From: Plenodomus lindquistii
Taxonomy: Eukaryota; Ascomycota; Dothideomycetes; Pleosporales; Leptosphaeriaceae
Assembly (NCBI GenBank): GCA_025504975.1
Contig: JANUWI010000004.1
Location: 2,418,001-2,482,000 of the forward strand
Length of the DNA stretch: 64,000 bases
Direction: 5' to 3'
In this document: piece by piece, positions 10,759 to 22,948 of the stretch
Layout: each line of letters opens with the position of its first letter
Position numbering within the stretch: the first letter of the stretch is position 1
Notes under the pieces: model-generated
Seen by the model: the letters and a program-made list of their open reading frames with translations, nothing else
The model's database searches: none
Told to the model about the DNA's origin: nothing
Program-made: the position numbers and the translations under genes

Positions 10759-11603
10759 GGTCCAACAAGGCAACAAAAGTCCCTACAGTGTGTATGCGTA
10801 CCCTCCGGACTGAGGTGGGTTGGGTGTATGGTATGCCTCGGCGGCGGAGTCCAGAAGTTGTTGCAACGTGTAGCAATCTGGGTTGGGGTCCGAATGTATT
10901 GCGCGGTGAGCCTGGACGTGTCCAAGCAAGAGAATCAGGTTCAACACATTGGGCGCACAGTCAAAACAATGACCGTGTAAAGTCAATGTCTATGCGCTAT
11001 GGTGTTACACTCGCTTTGGCCCATCGACCATGCTCCCACACACGACGTGCTGGACCCCTGCTTGGATACGGTTAGCACTACGAACCATAAGCGACGCGAG
11101 ACGACTATCTTATCGCATTTGCATCACCGACGTCCGACCGTCTCCACCAATCCGACGGGGAATTCTCCGGGGCACCTCCATCAGTCACCACTGTTGGTAA
11201 GCTAACTCGAATTCTACGAGGCGTTCGTAGGTGCGCCTGGGCACGCACGTCATGCTTGATACCATGTACTTTTTCCATTGTGGCATCCTGTGTCCAGCAT
11301 GAGGAATTCCACCGAAGCCTGAGAATGCTGGCAGCTGTATTGGAAGCTGACAGTGCTGCGAAATGCCATCAGCACGGCTGGACGAATTCGGCATATGTAC
11401 AGCATGAATTGGATGGTAGAAGCTCGCTTCACGCAATATGGTGAGGTAGGTGGACGCTGCTTGCGTTAGTAAGACGGGCTAGCTTGACCTCATGCAGTGT
11501 CAGGCGGATGGCTAGTATAAAGATACGAAGTAACCTACCCTAGGCTTCGTTGAAGTCACTTTTAATTTCTCTTGTCTTCCTCCCAACTCTGGCAATTCAC
11601 CAG
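10759..11603. other. Intergenic region, divergent promoters
   Basis: About 850 bp between the leftward UGGT gene and the rightward MFS gene, serving as promoter region for both. No open frame with family features and no repeat worth naming. Confidence 0.55.
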
Positions 11604-13332
11604 ATGTCACGAACAACCGGGTCCATTGAATTGGCGGGCTATGGAGGAACATCGACACCATTGACCGTCACACAACCACCCAGCATTCACCTCAAAGATG
11701 GCGACAAGCGGTCTCTGGACGATGATCGTCGGCCAATCAATGCGCCTACACAAACTTTCTCGGATGAGCAGAGAGATTCTCCTGGCAAGGGGACAACGGC
11801 CGTTGTGCTCGTTGCGGTAGTCTGCGTTACCATGATCTCTTCGATGTTGTCAGGGGTTACGGTAATAACACTACCTACCATGGCACGAGAACTACATTTG
11901 GCGCCTAGTGTTCTTCTTTGGTATTGCATTACTTCCAAGATCCAAAGCCACTATACTGACAAGACCAGGCCAATCTCTATTTACGCCTTGACATGCGGTT
12001 GCACACTCCTCCTCCTTGGCTCCATTGCAGACGTCGTAGGAGCTCGCCCCATGTACCTCATAGGCTGCTTTCTCCAATCTGGTTTCACGCTCGCTTGCGG
12101 TCTGTCACAGTCTGGCACGCAGCTCATTGTATTTCGCGCCTTTGCTGGTGTGGCCATCTCCTTCTGCCTCCCGTCAGCCGTCAGTATCATCACTGCAACG
12201 TTTCCAGAAGGCAAAAGCCGGAATATTGCTTTTGCATCCATGGGAGGTGGACAGCCAATTGGGTTCTCCTTTGGGCTTGTGCTGGGTGGTGTTTTCTCTG
12301 ACACTATTGGTTGGCGATGGGCTTTCTATATCTCGGCCGTGCTAAACACTGTGGTGGCCATCATTGCGATGTTTGGACTACCCAAGTTCAATGACGGAGA
12401 ACCAAACGTCTGGTCCAGGCTGAGGGATAACATCGATTGGGTTGGGATTGCTTTAGGGTCTGCTTCCCTGGCTCTACTATCATATTGTTTTGCGTAAGTC
12501 TTAAGTCTTGGTCTGGTTCATAGATGTTCCACTACTAATGCCTCATAGCCTCATCTCCGAAGAGACGGCAAAGATAAAAGAGCCAACCACAATCGGTCTA
12601 CTCGCCACAGCCATCGTCTTGATCCCATCATTCATCCTCTGGGTAGGCCGTCAGGAACGACTAGGTCGCGCGGCAGTGATACCCAACTCGCTGTGGCATA
12701 ACAGGATCTTCAGTGTCATTTGTCTCGGTGTATTCATCACATGGGGTGTTTTCAACGCACTCGAGACATATCTTACCCTCTTCTTCCAAGACGTGCAGAA
12801 GATCTCTGCGATTCAAACGTCCATCCGCTTTCTCCCCGCACCAGTGGCAGGCGCCGTGGCAAACCTGGTGATGGGCCTCATCGCCCACAAAGTGCGAGCC
12901 GACTGGTCGGTCATCGTAGGCATAGCATTTACCAGCATCGCCGGACTACTTATGTGTATCATCCAGCCAGAATGGTCGTATTGGGCCTGCGCATTCCCGG
13001 CAGTACTCTTTAACCCCGTTGGCGCGGACGCTTTGTTCACTGTGTCCAACTTGGTCATCACGTCCGTCTTCCCATCCAAGACACACGGACTAGCAGGAGG
13101 CGTCTTCAACACCGTGGCGCAGATTGGCAAGAGCGTGGGTCTCGCAACGAGCGCAGTCATCGCAGCCAGTGTGACGGAGCATTCGGGGTATCACGAGAAA
13201 GAGAGCCCGGCGGCGCTCATGGTAGGGTTCAGAGCGGCCTTTTGGTATCTGTTTGCGTTGAGTTGCGCGACGGGGGTATTGTTTGCATGGGGACTGCGGG
13301 GCATTGGGAAGGTGGGCATGAAGCGCGAGTAG
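11604..13332 (+). CDS. MFS drug:H+ antiporter, DHA2 type
   Basis: Plasma-membrane multidrug or inorganic-solute exporter by family. Exons 11604-11920, 11969-12493 and 12549-13332 give 541 residues. The start is the first ATG (MSRTTGSIELAGYGG); the frame upstream is only open through TTG. A hydrophilic N-terminus of ~70 residues precedes about 14 membrane segments. Visible features are GVTVITLPTMARELHLAPS in TM1, SIADVVGARPMYLIGC (motif A region), RAFAGVAISFCLPSA, GQPIGFSFGLVLGGVF (motif C-like), and GWRWAFYISAVLN. The pattern resembles the Atr1/YMR279C branch. Intron 1 is only 48 nt, a multiple of three, without stops, so retention would add 16 residues in TM2. No biosynthetic neighbours point to a substrate. 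Confidence 0.9.
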
Positions 13333-13859
13333 AGGAGATGGTGTGAAGCGTAAAGTGAATCAAGCAGCAAGACAGCTGTACAGCGTGCTGGGCAGACAAG
13401 GAATTGTTTACCAAGCGTGGATGGAAACGTGTGGATTGAGTGGTTGTCGGCAAGGCTGAGACCAAGCGTTGGGGGCTGATCGACGCAAGCGCAAGCACGC
13501 CCGCAGCCAGCCCGCAAAAAGTGACGCGCGAACCCTGACTGACGTTGCACTGCGACAAGTTTAAACGTAGAGTACGTTGAGGCCACCGTAACCACCCAAG
13601 CGCCGGCTCCACCTCTCAAAGAAGGCTGGCACACTGCGCTGCGCTGCGCCGCGTCGTTCCCGCGCCCGCCATTGTCCGCCGCCAAACAAGCAATGCCCTT
13701 CTCTAGACACCAACAAACACGTGCATATACCGTCTTACCTCCTGCCGTCGCACAAACACAGCCATCCATGCCGTGAGCCTCGACAACTGTCTCCACGCCG
13801 CCGCAGCCTACCGTCGCCGCCCCTCAGCCTTGTCCACATTTCCACGTCTGCTGCCCACG
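13333..13859. other. Intergenic region between two rightward genes
   Basis: About 530 bp: 3' flank of the MFS gene and a C-rich promoter/leader before the DUF3431 gene. The leader frame is open upstream of the ATG at 13860 only from a GTG codon. No other signal. Confidence 0.55.
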
Positions 13860-15152
13860 ATGCTCAGCGGACCTCCCCGTCTGATTCCCTTCGTCTTTGT
13901 GGGCGCGGTGCTGTGCTTCGTGTGGTGGTACATGCATCTCGCCCCGGGCGCAGGCTCCAGCATCTCCAACTGGAACCCCGGGCACACATCCACACACCGG
14001 CCAGCCTCATTACGAGGGGACCCCCTCGACTTTGGCCTGCCGCTGCGGTTTACAGATGGCCAACTGAAGGCGCCGGGCAGCAACTACACGTACAAGATTG
14101 TCATCCCCAAGACAGAGAAGGAGGACATAAGCTGGATGGAGCAGGAAATCCCCGACGCGCCGCTCGTCATCTATGAAGTAGACAATCCGAATGCCGAGAA
14201 CAAAGTGCCCAAGAACAAAGGTCGCGAGGCCATGGTACGTTGAGCATGGCTTCCCTTGCATTCCTCCCCCGCGGAGGACACGCAGCTAATCTGAGCATCG
14301 CAATAGGTCTACCTGACCTACATCATCGACCACTACGACTCCCTCCCCGACACCACCATCTTCATGCACGCCCACCGCCACGCCTGGCACAACAACATGC
14401 TCCTCGGCCTCGACGCCGCCGCCATGATAAAACGCCTAAACCACGAACGCGTCGCCCGCATGGGCTACATGAACGTCCGCTGCCACCACGACCCCGGCTG
14501 CCCCGACTGGATACACATGGACCGCCCTGGCGGCGACTTTGACTTTTTCCACAAGCCCGAGGAAATCTACTGGCGGCGCGAAATCTGGGAGGAAATCCAC
14601 CCAGGCGCACCAATCCCCCCCTCCATCAGCGGAATCTGCTGCGCTCAGTTCGCAGTCAGCAGACAGCGGATCCGCGAAGTGCCCATTGAGCGATTCATAC
14701 ATTATAGGAAATGGCTGCTCACAACCGGCATGGACGACCAATTTTCCGGCCGCATCTTCGAGTACATCTGGCACTACATCTTCACGGGCCACGAAGTCCA
14801 CTGTCCCGCCATGAACACGTGCTACTGCGACGGCTACGGCATTTGTTTTGGCGGCCGCGCAAAATACGAAGAGTACTTTAAATTGCAGGATGAGCGCAAT
14901 GCTGAGAATGAAAAACTCGAGGTCTTCAAGAAGAGAGAGGAGGAGGCGCAGAAGGAGGGCAAGGACCCGGAATTCTCGGAAAAGGAATTAGAGGAGAAGA
15001 AGAGGTTGCAGGAGTTTGTGAGTAAATTGGATGGGGAAATGGATGTCCTTCGTGAGGCGGCGAAGAAGAGAGGAGAGGATCCAAAGGCGCGCAAGGAAGA
15101 GACGGAGTCGTATGATTCGTCGCATATTTGGGACTATGCGCCGCATGATTAG
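13860..15152 (+). CDS. DUF3431 type II membrane protein
   Basis: Exons 13860-14234 and 14307-15152 (phase-0 intron) give 406 residues. The N-terminus has a single hydrophobic anchor (residues ~7-23, IPFVFVGAVLCFVWWYMHL), predicting a type II Golgi/ER membrane protein with a luminal catalytic-like domain. The DUF3431 region runs from VYLTYIIDHYDSLPDTTIF through HAHRHAWHNN, GYMNVRC, SGICCAQFAVSR, FIHYRKWL and FEYIWHYIFTG, with clustered Cys (CPAMNTCYCDGYGIC). Fungal DUF3431 proteins are thought to be glycosyltransferase-like; the activity is not established. A ~100-residue charged helical tail (EEEAQKEGKDPEFSEKELEE) follows, which may be lineage-specific. Confidence 0.88.
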
Positions 15153-16172
15153 GGAGCTCGTGATTTGGGTCTGTTTTCCTGGCATGGCAATGTCTCTTGC
15201 GTTCGTTGTGTAGTTGTAGGGCACTGGTGGGTGTATTTATGGAAATGGCTTTTTTTTGCGGCGTAATATGGGAAGGGAAGGTGAACGTCTTTGATATCAA
15301 GGTCTGAATGATGTTACTGAGTCTGCTCTCACGGAAAAGGGCGCGTGGGAATCTGTATGCATATTCTGTTGCCTATGGCCGTATAGATGTATGCAACCTT
15401 GGCGTTTGTGTGATGATCTCGACATATTCATATTTCTCATACTGCTTTGCTTCGTTCAATTTCTTCAAGAATGATCGTGCTTACGACTCAGTCTCTCTCT
15501 CACCTCCCGCCATGCAGCGCTGGTCACACAGCAGATCACGTGTAAGGGTCAAGTCTCACCGCGCTTCCCATCCAAGAGTCCCGACAACATTACACCATCT
15601 TCCGACAAGATGCGATCATCTAATACTACAATGAAGCTCTATTCACCGTGTGAGCGAGGGTTCTCGTCGCGCGACGCGCCTTCCCTCCAGACCAAACCGA
15701 GGCTAGGGCCTGCGCTTGGCCCGTCCTGGTGAGGTTACGATGCTTTCCGACCTACAATTGTCTCTGCACACGACAAACGTCCTCCAGCCAAGCAAACGCG
15801 CCTCAGTAGTTGTTGACTTACTTTATTGGCATTCGTATCCCTCGTCTTCCCAGGGTCTCACGACTATGCGTGTGTTTGTCAACGTGTAGGGCAAGGCTGG
15901 TTCTTTGTTGCTGGCGGTGACGAGGAAAGAGCTAGGACATTGTTGGTAGGTTGTGAGCCTGCGCTACGAGGTCGTACAATTTGTCTGATTCACCTCCATG
16001 GTTCACCGTGAGCTCGGATAGAACGGTCACCTAAACGTCGGATTTCCTTTGCGGTACTGAATCTTGCTGTCGACCGCGTTGTTAAGTTGGTACCAAGACC
16101 AACCTGCTCCCAACTAAATTTCGCCTTGGGAGAGAGTTTTTGTTCGTTAAGTTCCGCACGTCGCTTTTCCCT
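15153..16172. other. Intergenic region without a recognisable gene
   Basis: About 1 kb: 3' flank of the DUF3431 gene and promoter of the DNA methyltransferase gene. Short frames show no family features. Confidence 0.55.
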
Positions 16173-19100
16173 ATGGTACATATGGAGAATACCATTGTGG
16201 TCACACCACCGAAACCAGCATCGCGACAAATTGAGGAGAAGGGGACTCGCCGCCGCGTAGCATCAAGTGTGGTGATTGATCCACCGTTGCGAGACTTCGC
16301 TCGCTCCCACTCGGTCAACTGGCAGTCTCCGGTGCCGATTGTTTCGGAAGAACAAGCGCTTCAAAGCTTGACGGTGAGCGACATGAGAATGCAAGTGCGA
16401 GCTAGCTCTAACATCAGCCCAGAATGTGTGGAAAAGGAAATCTGGCACGGTCAACGAACACAGTGGCCGCCACAAGAGGAGACCGCTATTATGCATTGAA
16501 CTCACCGAATTCGAAATATACCGATCTCCAACTTTGGGCCGTAGCAAGAGGAAGTCAGAACTGACCAGCTTACATTACCTCGAGGTGCCTGTACCAAAGA
16601 AGCTGTGTTTTGACGGCTATCTCTGCATCGGCAACGTCAGGCATTACGTGCAGGGTGTCAATATTCATGACTGCTCCGTTGAAGGCTATGGCGACGATCA
16701 GAGTCCTGACATCGTCACCTATCTCCAGTCAGTCCTGGCCAGCGAAGACTCCAAGTACGACGTCTGGTATAGACTTGTGAGACCGACAACCGAGTACCGG
16801 AGGTTCCACGAGCCATTCCTCTGGATCGCCCAGCTGGGCAAGCACGTAATTGATTATATGGAATCGCAGCCTGCGGGAACTGTGGCTCTTGAAAGCTTTC
16901 GCCAGGACTTCGTTCAATGGTTGCTTGCGAGGTTCAAGGACAATGGAAACTTCACGGGGTGGCATTCCGAGTACAAGAAGCGGCTCGATTTCCGTGTTGC
17001 AATACATGCGTATCTCGACTACATTTATCATCAAGCATTCAATCTCGACAACTCGAAGCATCTGCTGAGCCACCCAGTATGGGGCGATTGCATGATCAAA
17101 GGCATGACCAGCGTCAAAGCTCGCCCACCGGTTGTGCAGTGTACTCTCGCAACTCCTGATGTTCACGAAGTCTTCCGAACCATGTATTTTGGCAAGAATA
17201 TACTGGCAAAGAGCCCATCGACAGATGTGACACATAAGCAAGAGCGACGGAAGCGCAAATTAGGCTTTACGAAAATCATGGCATCAGAACAGTCCGCAGT
17301 CAGTCCATCAGTCCCTCAGCTCTGGCGGTATAACGGCTCACCGGTTCAAATCGGTGATATTGTAGCTATCATGTCAGATGAAATGGACCGCAAGATTTGG
17401 CGCAACTCAAAGGCCGAATGGATTGCCTACGTCCACGACCTCAATCTCCGCGACGATGGCGTGCAAGAGCTGTCAGTGATCTGGCTTTACAGACCCTGTG
17501 ACACCAACATCTTCAAAGCCAAGTATCCTTTCCGGAACGAGCTGTTCTTCTCGGATAACTGCAATTGCGGCGAAGCCACATTATTGTCAACTGACGTGCT
17601 CGGCAAGTACGATGTCAAATGGATGCCCGAGATCATCCCAACGTCGCACTTTTTCGTCCGACAAACATATGTGACTCAGGATAGCGCCTTTGTAACATTG
17701 AAGGAGGAGCATGAGACATGCATATGCAGAAAGCCGAAAGTCGCACTTTCTGCAAAACATCGCCAGGGAGATGCCATCTATGTCACCAGGACCGTCCAAG
17801 GAAAGAAAGTTCTTGATCCGGCTATCATATGGGCAGTGAGTGATTTTTCAAGCTCTATCACCATACGGAAGCTTTATCGCTTAGGCCGTGACTGCGCGGA
17901 CCTAGCAATTAAGACGGGTAGAAGGGATGTTGCGCCAAACGAGCTGGTGTTGACTGACGAATACGCTACGGTCGATGTCTCCCGAATACAACGCCAGTGC
18001 TTTATTCTCTTTGTACCGAAACAGCAGCTGAGCTCTGTCCCGTCGCCTTACAATCGGGGCGGAGCTGGCGATCGATGGTTCTTGTCTATGAGCATATCTG
18101 CAGATAAAGGTCGGCTGGAATACCTATCTCGATCACCAACATATTTCCAAGTAGCGTCTGAAGTCACGCAAATCGAGAAACTCAAGGGCCTCAGCATCTT
18201 CAGCGGTGGCGGATCGCTTGATCGGGGCATTGAGGAAGGTGGCGCCGTCGAGTTCCACACTGCGGTAGATTTCAGCCCTCATGCTGTACATACCCAGAAA
18301 GCCAATGCTCGCAATCCGAAAATACGAATCTATTGCGGATCTGTAGATGATTTTTTCAGAGCGGCTTTGAAAGGCATAGATCCGGGTTTCATCGCGACAG
18401 TCGGTACAGTGGAGTTCATTGCTGCAGGGTCCCCGTGCCCTGGGTTTTCAACGCTCCAGCAGAACTTCCTCAGTGACGCCTCGTTGCGGAACGCGTCTCA
18501 CATAAGCACATTCTGCTCTTTCGTTGATCTTTACCGCCCCTTATACGGAGTTTTGGAAAACGTGGTAAGCATGACGTCTACTCGTGTCGGCTTCGAGGAC
18601 CAGAACGTGCTTTCAAGTGTGGTGGCTTCCTTGGTTTCTATGGGCTACCAGGTCAATCAATACATCATGGACTCATGGAACTATGGTAGTGCTCAACAAC
18701 GTTCTCGGATTCTGTTGAGTATTGCAGCACCAGGTCTGACACCCATTGCTCAACCCTGGCACACGCACAGCATTTACGAGGATAGCGCCAGCCGCTCACT
18801 TGGCAAACTTCCTAACGGAGAGCGGCTTGGTCAACGTGAGCGTTACCCCACTCCATTCGCTGCACTGTCGGCGGGAGAGGTTACCGCTGACCTCCCTGAC
18901 ATCGGCAATGCTAACGTGCAAACGTGTATCCCCTTTCCAGATCACCGAGTTACTCCGCTCTCAACAGCCATGGAGCGGTCGCTCCTACAATATATTCCTA
19001 AGAGTCCACCAGGTTGCGGCTACACTACAGCTATGAAGTTGGGCATCGTGCCGGCCACGCTACGAAGCAGAAAAAGCGAGACAGGTCGATCATACACACG

Positions 19101-20019
19101 GATCAAAGAAGCCGGTCTCATACCATGTATTACAACGAGGCTTCGAGTCGCGGACGCTCGTAATGGCGCGACGGTCCACTGGGCGCAGGATCGACCGATC
19201 ACTATAATGGATGCACGTCGTGCGCAGAATTACCCCGATCACGAGCCGATCATTGGGAACCTCACGCAGCAATTTGAGATTGTCGGTAATGGTGTGGATC
19301 GCATGGTGTCGCTTGCTTTTGGCCTGTCACTGCGTCAGGCCATGCAGAAGAACTCCACGAACGCGCCTAAAGTCGCCGCGAGCAGTGGTATTGCGGAGTA
19401 TAACGATGTTCGGAAAGCGTATGTAGTGGACGATTCAGAGGACGAAGGTCACATAACGGATGTTAGGCATTCTACCACCGAGGTGCACGTCTCGAGGGGC
19501 AATGCTCAGCTCTCAAAAGCCTCAAAGCCTTTGGTGGTGATTCCTGCGAAACCCAGGCAAGGGCTGGATGCAACTGGAAGATTGGACATAAGCCATAACG
19601 ATCACGCTGGCAGACAAGTGCATGTCCCGCACCGGTCTGTGTCTACTTACGTTGAGCAAACCATGACCCAGACAGTAACGACAAATGTCAACGATTTCTC
19701 CACGAGCACGACAACATCTTTTTCTAGGTCAATCAGTCTACTGCATCCACAGAAACGATTCAGAGAGATCGACTTCAGCGAAGACGATCAGGTCACTGCT
19801 GTGACAGGAAACCCCCAGACAACCCCAAGCAAGCGCATGAAGACCATAGTCAGCCCACGCGCATCTTCTGTTCTCACAGACCGGTCTACGACGTCTGAAG
19901 ATCAAGTAAATACCAGGGCCACGTCGATGTCCTCGACGGCGTCGCGCCATACGCGTCATTCGGGACTTGGGGTTGAGTTTTTGCCAGTGAACTGGAACAA
20001 GACACCCGAGACGAATTGA
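16173..20019 (+). CDS. dim-2: DIM-2-like cytosine-5 DNA methyltransferase with BAH domain
   Basis: Nuclear enzyme that methylates cytosines; in fungi DIM-2 acts on RIP-mutated or H3K9me3-marked repeats. Exon 1 16173-16373; exon 2 16423-20019 (branch CTAAC, acceptor CAG); 1265 residues. The 3' exon alone lacks an ATG in this frame, so the short first exon (MVHMENTIVVTPPKP) is required; a start at 16182 is also possible. A BAH domain spans ~368-504. The catalytic core has motif I FSGGGSLDRGIEEGG (~655), motif IV GSPCPGFS with catalytic Cys (~738), motif VI LENVVSM (~780), motif VIII QQRSRIL (~826) and motif X IVGNGVDRM (~1022). All key motifs are present. The residue after the catalytic Cys is Pro rather than the Gln of bacterial and DNMT1 enzymes. 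A ~225-residue Ser/Thr-rich tail has an acidic patch (DDSEDEGH). Confidence 0.92.
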
Positions 20020-20342
20020 TAGTGAAGATGGCAAGCAAGCTTTGGGGGGTTGAATGGACGTGGCATTTTACAGGCATCTGATGAGATCGAGGTTTGGAAG
20101 AAAGGCATCAAGCTGCTACGATTTGGGAGCGAGATTTCAGATTACAGTAATTACAGTGTATTACAATCTACACAACATTTGAGTTCAAATTCACAATGTT
20201 TGGCGAGAGGTAGTGTCGATGTTGGCCCCTTTAGGTTAGCGCCAACTACCCCATCCTTAACCCGATGTCGCCCGCATCAGGAAATGCAACATCAAATTTC
20301 TGCTTCCAGCAACACAACGACGACTCGTGACCAGCTGCAACC
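20020..20342. other. Intergenic region between methyltransferase and dihydroorotase genes
   Basis: About 320 bp of moderately AT-rich sequence: 3' flank of the methyltransferase and promoter of the dihydroorotase gene. Nothing else seen. Confidence 0.55.
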
Positions 20343-21631
20343 ATGGGCTTCACTCAGTTGACCGAAATTGAGCTGCCGGCGGCATTCGACGCCCATGTGC
20401 ATCTGCGAGATGGTGAGATGTCGCAGCTTGTTACACCCACGATTCGCAAGGGTGGTGTGAATCAGGTGTATGTTATGGTGAGCTAGTGGGCTTTTCGTTT
20501 GATGCACGTGATCTCATCATCCTTCTTGGTCAATCTTGACACTACATAGTTAATGCTTTTTTCGCGTACGAAGTGGTTTGGGAAGCTATGCTGATTGTAA
20601 GACCAGCCAAATCTCGTCCCGCCAATCACCACTGTCCAGCAATGTCTCGAGTACCGCGACAGGCTGCGAGCCATCGAGCCAAATGTAGACTACCTCATGT
20701 CTCTTTACCTCCACGAGTCTATCACTCCCGAAGTCATTCGTGAAGCAAAGAAAGCCGGCATCACTGGCGTAAAGTCCTACCCAGCCGGCGTTACCACCGT
20801 AAGTCCACCAAACCACCCACCCATCAACCTCCCCACTAAACCCCCAAGAACTCCTCCTCCGGCGTCCTCGACTACGAAACCTTCTACCCCGTCTTCGCCG
20901 AAATGGAAGCCCAAAACATGATCCTCAACCTCCACGGCGAAGTCCCCTCTACCCCCTCGCACGCCCCATCCACCACCTCCCCAACCACCCCCTCCATCAC
21001 CATCCTCAACGCCGAACCCGCCTTCCTCCCCACCTTCAAAGCCCTCCACGCACGTTTCCCCAAACTCCGCATAATCCTCGAACACTGCAGCACCGCCGCG
21101 GCCCTCTCCGCCGTCCAAGCCTGCGGCCCCACCGTCGCCGGAACAATCACAGCGCACCACCTCTCCCTCATCATCGACGACTGGGCCGGAGACCCCTTTT
21201 GCTTCTGCAAACCTGTTGCCAAGACGCCTGAGGATCGGGACGCGCTGTTACGTGCGGTGGTGAGTAGCAATGGGCGGTTTTTTCTGGGCACGGATTCCGC
21301 GCCGCATGCGAGTGTGAAGAAGAGGGGGGAGGATAAGGTTGCTGCGGGAGTATTTACGCAGCCGTATGCGTTGGGATATGTGCTTGATGCGTTGGAGAAG
21401 GGGGTGCAGAGGGGGGTTGTACGTGAGGAGGATGTTAGTCAGAGTGTGTTGGAGGGGTTTTTTGGGGTGTGGGGGAGGAGGTTTTATGGAGTGCAGGAGG
21501 AGAAGGGGGAGAGGGTTGTGTTGAGGAAGGGGGAGGAGAAGGTGGTTGATGTTTTGAAGAAGGAGGGGGTTAGTGTGGAGGTTGTGCCGTTTAGGAAGGG
21601 GGAGGAGACGTGGAGTGTGGAGTGGAAGTAA
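20343..21631 (+). CDS. ura4: Dihydroorotase (pyrimidine biosynthesis step 3)
   Basis: Cytosolic zinc enzyme cyclising N-carbamoyl-aspartate to dihydroorotate. Exons 20343-20477, 20607-20798 and 20849-21631, both introns in phase 0; 369 residues, matching the ~365 of yeast Ura4. Metal and active-site residues are all in place: HVH (H18, H20), the lysine expected to be carbamylated in GVKSYPAG (K101), NLHGE (H138), ILEHCST (H188) and GTDSAPHA (D258). The exon 2 start PNLVPPITT follows VYVM directly, as in homologs. Codon use shifts within exon 3, from C-ending codons to G-ending codons and AGG/GAG-rich runs in its last third; the protein remains conserved. The class II dimeric type is inferred from length. 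Confidence 0.96.
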
Positions 21632-22071
21632 GGATGCGAATATTTTTTTCGCATGGCTATCCTATCATGCTTTTAGAAATCTGAACAGTATACGCATATC
21701 TAGTCCATGGTGTTGCGTGCTCATTAGTTAAGCCCATACATTCCATCAACACAAAAAGGCCCGATTCACCCGTTTACGCAACTAGTCCTCCAGTCCCGCA
21801 TCTCATCTGGATCATCGCCGACTCGCATCTATGCGGTCATACCTTTCCTCTTTACTTGGTCAAAGGCATTCTAGAACAGGTTCGCAGGGCGTTTGCGACG
21901 CTGATTTACATCCTTGAACCTTGATTGCACAAGTCAAGCGTTGACACACGACTTGCGTTCTCAAGCAAACGAGGTGTTGAAAGCGTAAGTGGCGCGCGAC
22001 GAGAGCGACCACGTGTGTCTGTGTCTGTGTTTGTGCCTTGAATCAATGGTCTAGAGGAAAGTGTATAGAGA

Positions 22072-22077
22072 TATAAA
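22072..22077 (+). promoter_or_regulatory. TATA box of the Con-6-like gene
   Basis: TATAAA 127 bp upstream of the ATG at 22204, followed by a pyrimidine-rich stretch suited to transcription initiation. A canonical TATA box fits a stress- or development-induced gene. Position and motif only; no expression evidence. Confidence 0.55.
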
Positions 22078-22096
22078 GAACGTGCGAGTTTGTCGT

Positions 22097-22124
22097 TTCC
22101 TGTTCCTGTTCCTGTTCCTGTTCC
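22097..22124. repeat. TTCCTG hexamer repeat (about 4.7 copies)
   Basis: Perfect tandem repeat in the presumed 5' leader of the Con-6-like gene, 80 bp before its ATG. It forms a pyrimidine-rich tract on the coding strand. Confidence 0.85.
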
Positions 22125-22203
22125 AACCATCTACCTTTCCAAACCTTGCACACCAATCCCTTGTACTCCATCCACACGTACCAGCCAGCCGCTAATTTTT
22201 ACA

Positions 22204-22526
22204 ATGTCTTCATCAAACCAAGCCTCCCACCAAGACATCACCGCCGCGGGTCTCTCCGAAGCTGATCAAAACATTAACAACTCGGTTGAGGATAAGAGTC
22301 ATGAGGCGCGGGGACATAAGGCGAATTTGAGTAATCCTAGTATGTTCCCACGTCTTGTTGATGAGCTATGAAAGAGGGGATGTGGGGCTTGTAGAGGAGC
22401 GAGTATAGGGGCTGATGTATATTGTTGATAGATACGAGTGAGGCGTCGAAGAAGAAGTCTGAGGCTGCGCTTAAGGAGTTGGGTGGGGAGGGGGCGTTTT
22501 ATGGGAAGCAGGGGAAGGGGGAGTAG
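22204..22526 (+). CDS. con-6: Con-6-like small conidiation/stress protein
   Basis: Exons 22204-22339 and 22432-22526 give a 76-residue hydrophilic, probably disordered protein. The splice joins SNP to NTSEASKKKSEAAL, recreating the Con-6 motif RGHKANLSNPNTSE. Con-6 family proteins accumulate during conidiation or stress in Neurospora and other fungi; their biochemical role is unknown. The motif occurs once here, whereas Neurospora Con-6 carries two related repeats, so this is a shorter family member. The N-terminal MSSSNQASHQDITAAGLSEADQ region is not conserved as far as I can tell. Upstream TATA box and pyrimidine tract suggest strong inducible expression. Confidence 0.8.
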
Positions 22527-22948
22527 CGGTGGTGGGTGTGAGTGGTAGTGGTAGGGGTTAATGTGGTATGCCTTTGGACTGAGTTATGTTCAAGTCAAAT
22601 TGTGGTCTTGAAGTGTTGAGTACGAGTGCACATTGATCTTCATGCCCTTTTCAGCGGACCCAAAATGATCAGGTTGAGGTTTTCACAATCCCTCCAATTG
22701 CAAAGTGAACCATTCAGATATGCCATTGACCTGGATTCTTGTCTCCGTAATCTTGATCAAGATGCCGAGGCTACACGCTAGATGCCAGCCATGACATCAT
22801 GTCCTTCCCCTTCCCGCACGACCGGAGTCAGTCAACCACTACACATGTCCCCACTTCCAAACATTAACTCTCCGCATCACCAAATCAACCCTTAGTGCTA
22901 AGATAACACTCACTCTCCATCATCCACCCTGACTCCTGAACGCCCATC
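22527..22948. other. Intergenic region before the thioredoxin gene
   Basis: About 420 bp with the 3' flank of the Con-6-like gene and the promoter of the thioredoxin gene. The last 80 bp are C/A-rich as in many fungal leaders. No other feature seen. Confidence 0.5.

Larger units (their letters stand above)
21632..22203. other. Intergenic region with promoter of the Con-6-like gene
   Basis: About 570 bp. The right part contains a TATA box (22072-22077) and a TTCCTG repeat (22097-22124) in what is probably the 5' leader of the next gene. The left part shows nothing notable. Confidence 0.6.
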
